From an uncultured Pseudomonadota bacterium (GTDB lineage: Bacteria; Myxococcota_A; UBA9042; CAIXZC01): a stretch of 14,125 bases of DNA. Below, piece after piece: positions 12,924 through 14,125 of this stretch (its first letter is position 1; each line of letters begins with the position of its first letter). Below the pieces are notes generated by a model. The model searched no databases, had not been told where the DNA came from, and saw only the letters and a list, made by a program, of their open reading frames with translations. Made by a program: the position numbers and the translations under genes. The stretch lies in contig CALGBT010000239.1 in the NCBI GenBank assembly GCA_937884235.1, positions 1-14,125 of the forward strand, given 5' to 3'.

Positions 12924-14125
12924 ATGAAGCACATCCTGCTGACCTTTGTCCTGGCCCTCTCACTTGCCTGCTCATCAGGCGCCACAGTAGACCGGGATAT
13001 TCTCCCTGACGGAGGCGATATCTCCGGCATTGGCACTAACGACGCCCTCGACGGTGACATTGGCCTCAACGGCGACGGCAAGGGTCTCGGCGACGCTAAG
13101 GCACCACCGAAGCCAGGCGAATTCGGCGCCCCCTGCACGGACAACGAAGATTGCATCAGCGGCTACTGCATCGAGGGCCTTGACGGCTATATCTGCACCA
13201 AGATCTGCATGGAAGACTGCCCCGTAGGATACGACTGCGTTGGCGTCAACATCGGTCCAGATGTAGTCTTCATCTGCGTCCCCATGCTGGACCGCAGCTG
13301 CGAGATGTGCAGCTCCGACCTCCAGTGCTCGGGGGGGCGCTGTGTACCCTTTGGCGGCTCCAAGTATTGCCTCTCGCCCTGCGAGGCCGTCGGCTGCAAA
13401 GAAAGCTACGACTGCCAGAATGTCCAGATCGGCAACGACGTCCAGGAGCTTTGCATGCCAGCATCAGGAACCTGCGAATGCGTGCCCGCCTCCATCGGTC
13501 TGGAGAAGGCCTGCAAGCAGAAGACGGGGACCAATGTCTGCTACGGTGTGCAATTCTGCGAAGCCGACGGATGGGGCGACTGCGGACTGCCCGTAGAGTT
13601 CTGCGACGGCAAGGACAACGACTGCAACGGTATCATCGACGATGGCATGTTGAACGCCAACACTGGCAAATACGACACTGACGAGCATTGCGGCGCGTGC
13701 AATAACTCCTGCACCGCCATGAGCGGCCCTCAAGCCTTTGGAACCTGCAATGCCACCGGCGCGCTGCCCGGCTGCAACTGGGATTGCGAAGAGGGCTACC
13801 ACGATGTCAACAACAACCCCACCGACGGCTGCGAATGCAAGTATCTCTCGGCCAGCGACGACCCGGACGTCCCGGGGGACGCCAACTGCGATGATCTCGA
13901 CGGTGTTGCTGCCAACGGCATCTTCGTCGCCAAGAACGGCGCGGCCGATAACGCCGGCACCCGTGAAGCACCGGTCCTCACGGTCCAGCAGGGTATCGAT
14001 GCCGCCAAGGCCGCTCACTTCGACAATGTCTACGTGGCCACCGGAGTCTACACCGAATCGATTCACCTCAAGGAGGGTGTAAACGTCTACGGTGGCTACA
14101 GCGCTGACTTCCGGGCCCGAGAAGC
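12924..14125 (+). CDS. Lipoprotein with Cys-rich modules, MopE-type motif and DUF1565-like beta-helix (3' end off window)
   Basis: 400 codons are visible and the frame is open at the right edge. GGAGG (12912-12916) is 7 nt before the ATG. Lipoprotein signal MKHILLTFVLALSLAC (lipobox LSLAC, Cys16), then a D/G-rich linker to about 66. Residues 71-200 hold spaced Cys pairs of the type CTDNEDCISGYC (71-82) and CSGGRC (135-140), typical of myxobacterial surface proteins. Residues 227-242 carry CDGKDNDCNGIIDDGM, a MopE-like metal motif, followed by an HCGACNNSC...DGCEC segment (255-305). From about 332 a DUF1565/right-handed beta-helix opening begins: FVAKNGAADNAGTREAPVL (334-352), YVATGVYTESI (370-380) and VNVYGGYSADF (387-397). 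It is probably a long outer-membrane-anchored surface protein. Substrate or ligand is unknown. It shares the MopE motif with the lipoprotein at 3600 and its upstream element with those at 3600 and 10064. Confidence 0.92.
   Translation, partial: MKHILLTFVLALSLACSSGATVDRDILPDGGDISGIGTNDALDGDIGLNGDGKGLGDAKAPPKPGEFGAPCTDNEDCISGYCIEGLDGYICTKICMEDCPVGYDCVGVNIGPDVVFICVPMLDRSCEMCSSDLQCSGGRCVPFGGSKYCLSPCEAVGCKESYDCQNVQIGNDVQELCMPASGTCECVPASIGLEKACKQKTGTNVCYGVQFCEADGWGDCGLPVEFCDGKDNDCNGIIDDGMLNANTGKYDTDEHCGACNNSCTAMSGPQAFGTCNATGALPGCNWDCEEGYHDVNNNPTDGCECKYLSASDDPDVPGDANCDDLDGVAANGIFVAKNGAADNAGTREAPVLTVQQGIDAAKAAHFDNVYVATGVYTESIHLKEGVNVYGGYSADFRARE

Overview
The window looks like chromosomal DNA of a high-GC, Gram-negative bacterium of the Myxococcota / former Deltaproteobacteria type. 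This is inferred from protein style, with no rRNA or marker gene present. The clues are two proteins ending in MYXO-CTERM-like tails (Cys/Gly, one membrane helix, Arg cluster), several lipoproteins with D/G/P-rich linkers and MopE-type DNDCD motifs, a myxobacterial-style Ser/Thr kinase with HRDISPHN, and very cysteine-rich modular secreted proteins. Nearly all genes encode exported or membrane proteins. No rRNA, tRNA, CRISPR array, transposase, phage gene or recognisable defence gene was seen.

Layout. (1) 1-3404, minus strand: two related Cys-rich secreted proteins in tandem, both built from the same small modules. The downstream one (1-1298) runs off the left edge. The upstream one (1473-3404) is complete, ends in a MYXO-CTERM-like tail and is followed by a perfect 28-bp terminator palindrome. 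(2) 3405-3599: a divergent control region with a clear sigma70-type promoter facing right. (3) 3600-5696, plus: a lipoprotein with Ca/metal-binding motifs and a seven-bladed Vgb/NHL-like propeller. (4) 5748-8531, plus: a CstA-family peptide/carbon-starvation transporter and, 12 bp later, a tail-anchored Ser/Thr protein kinase, probably one transcript. (5) 8512-9699, minus: a CARDB-like MYXO-CTERM surface protein converging on the kinase gene, with a 20-bp overlap of the 3' ends. (6) 9700-10063: a non-coding stretch with a large imperfect inverted repeat and outward-facing promoters. (7) 10064-11632, plus: a lipoprotein whose core carries an L,D-transpeptidase-like H...SAGCQ signature and a PPC-like C-terminal domain. 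(8) 11724-12740, plus: a small outer-membrane beta-barrel protein and a YkgJ-type CxxxCxxCC protein starting in the same frame just beyond its stop codon. (9) 12924 to the right edge, plus: a lipoprotein with Cys-rich modules, a MopE-type motif and the beginning of a DUF1565/beta-helix domain.

Together this reads as a cell-envelope and surface-protein region. The strongest non-coding signals are a 10-bp element (ACTCCCGATA) upstream of all three plus-strand lipoprotein genes, which may mark co-regulated promoters, and the inverted repeat at 9791-9932. I did not find convincing evidence of a wholly new molecular system. The most unusual material is the Cys-rich module family, the L,D-transpeptidase-like lipoprotein and the two non-coding signals.
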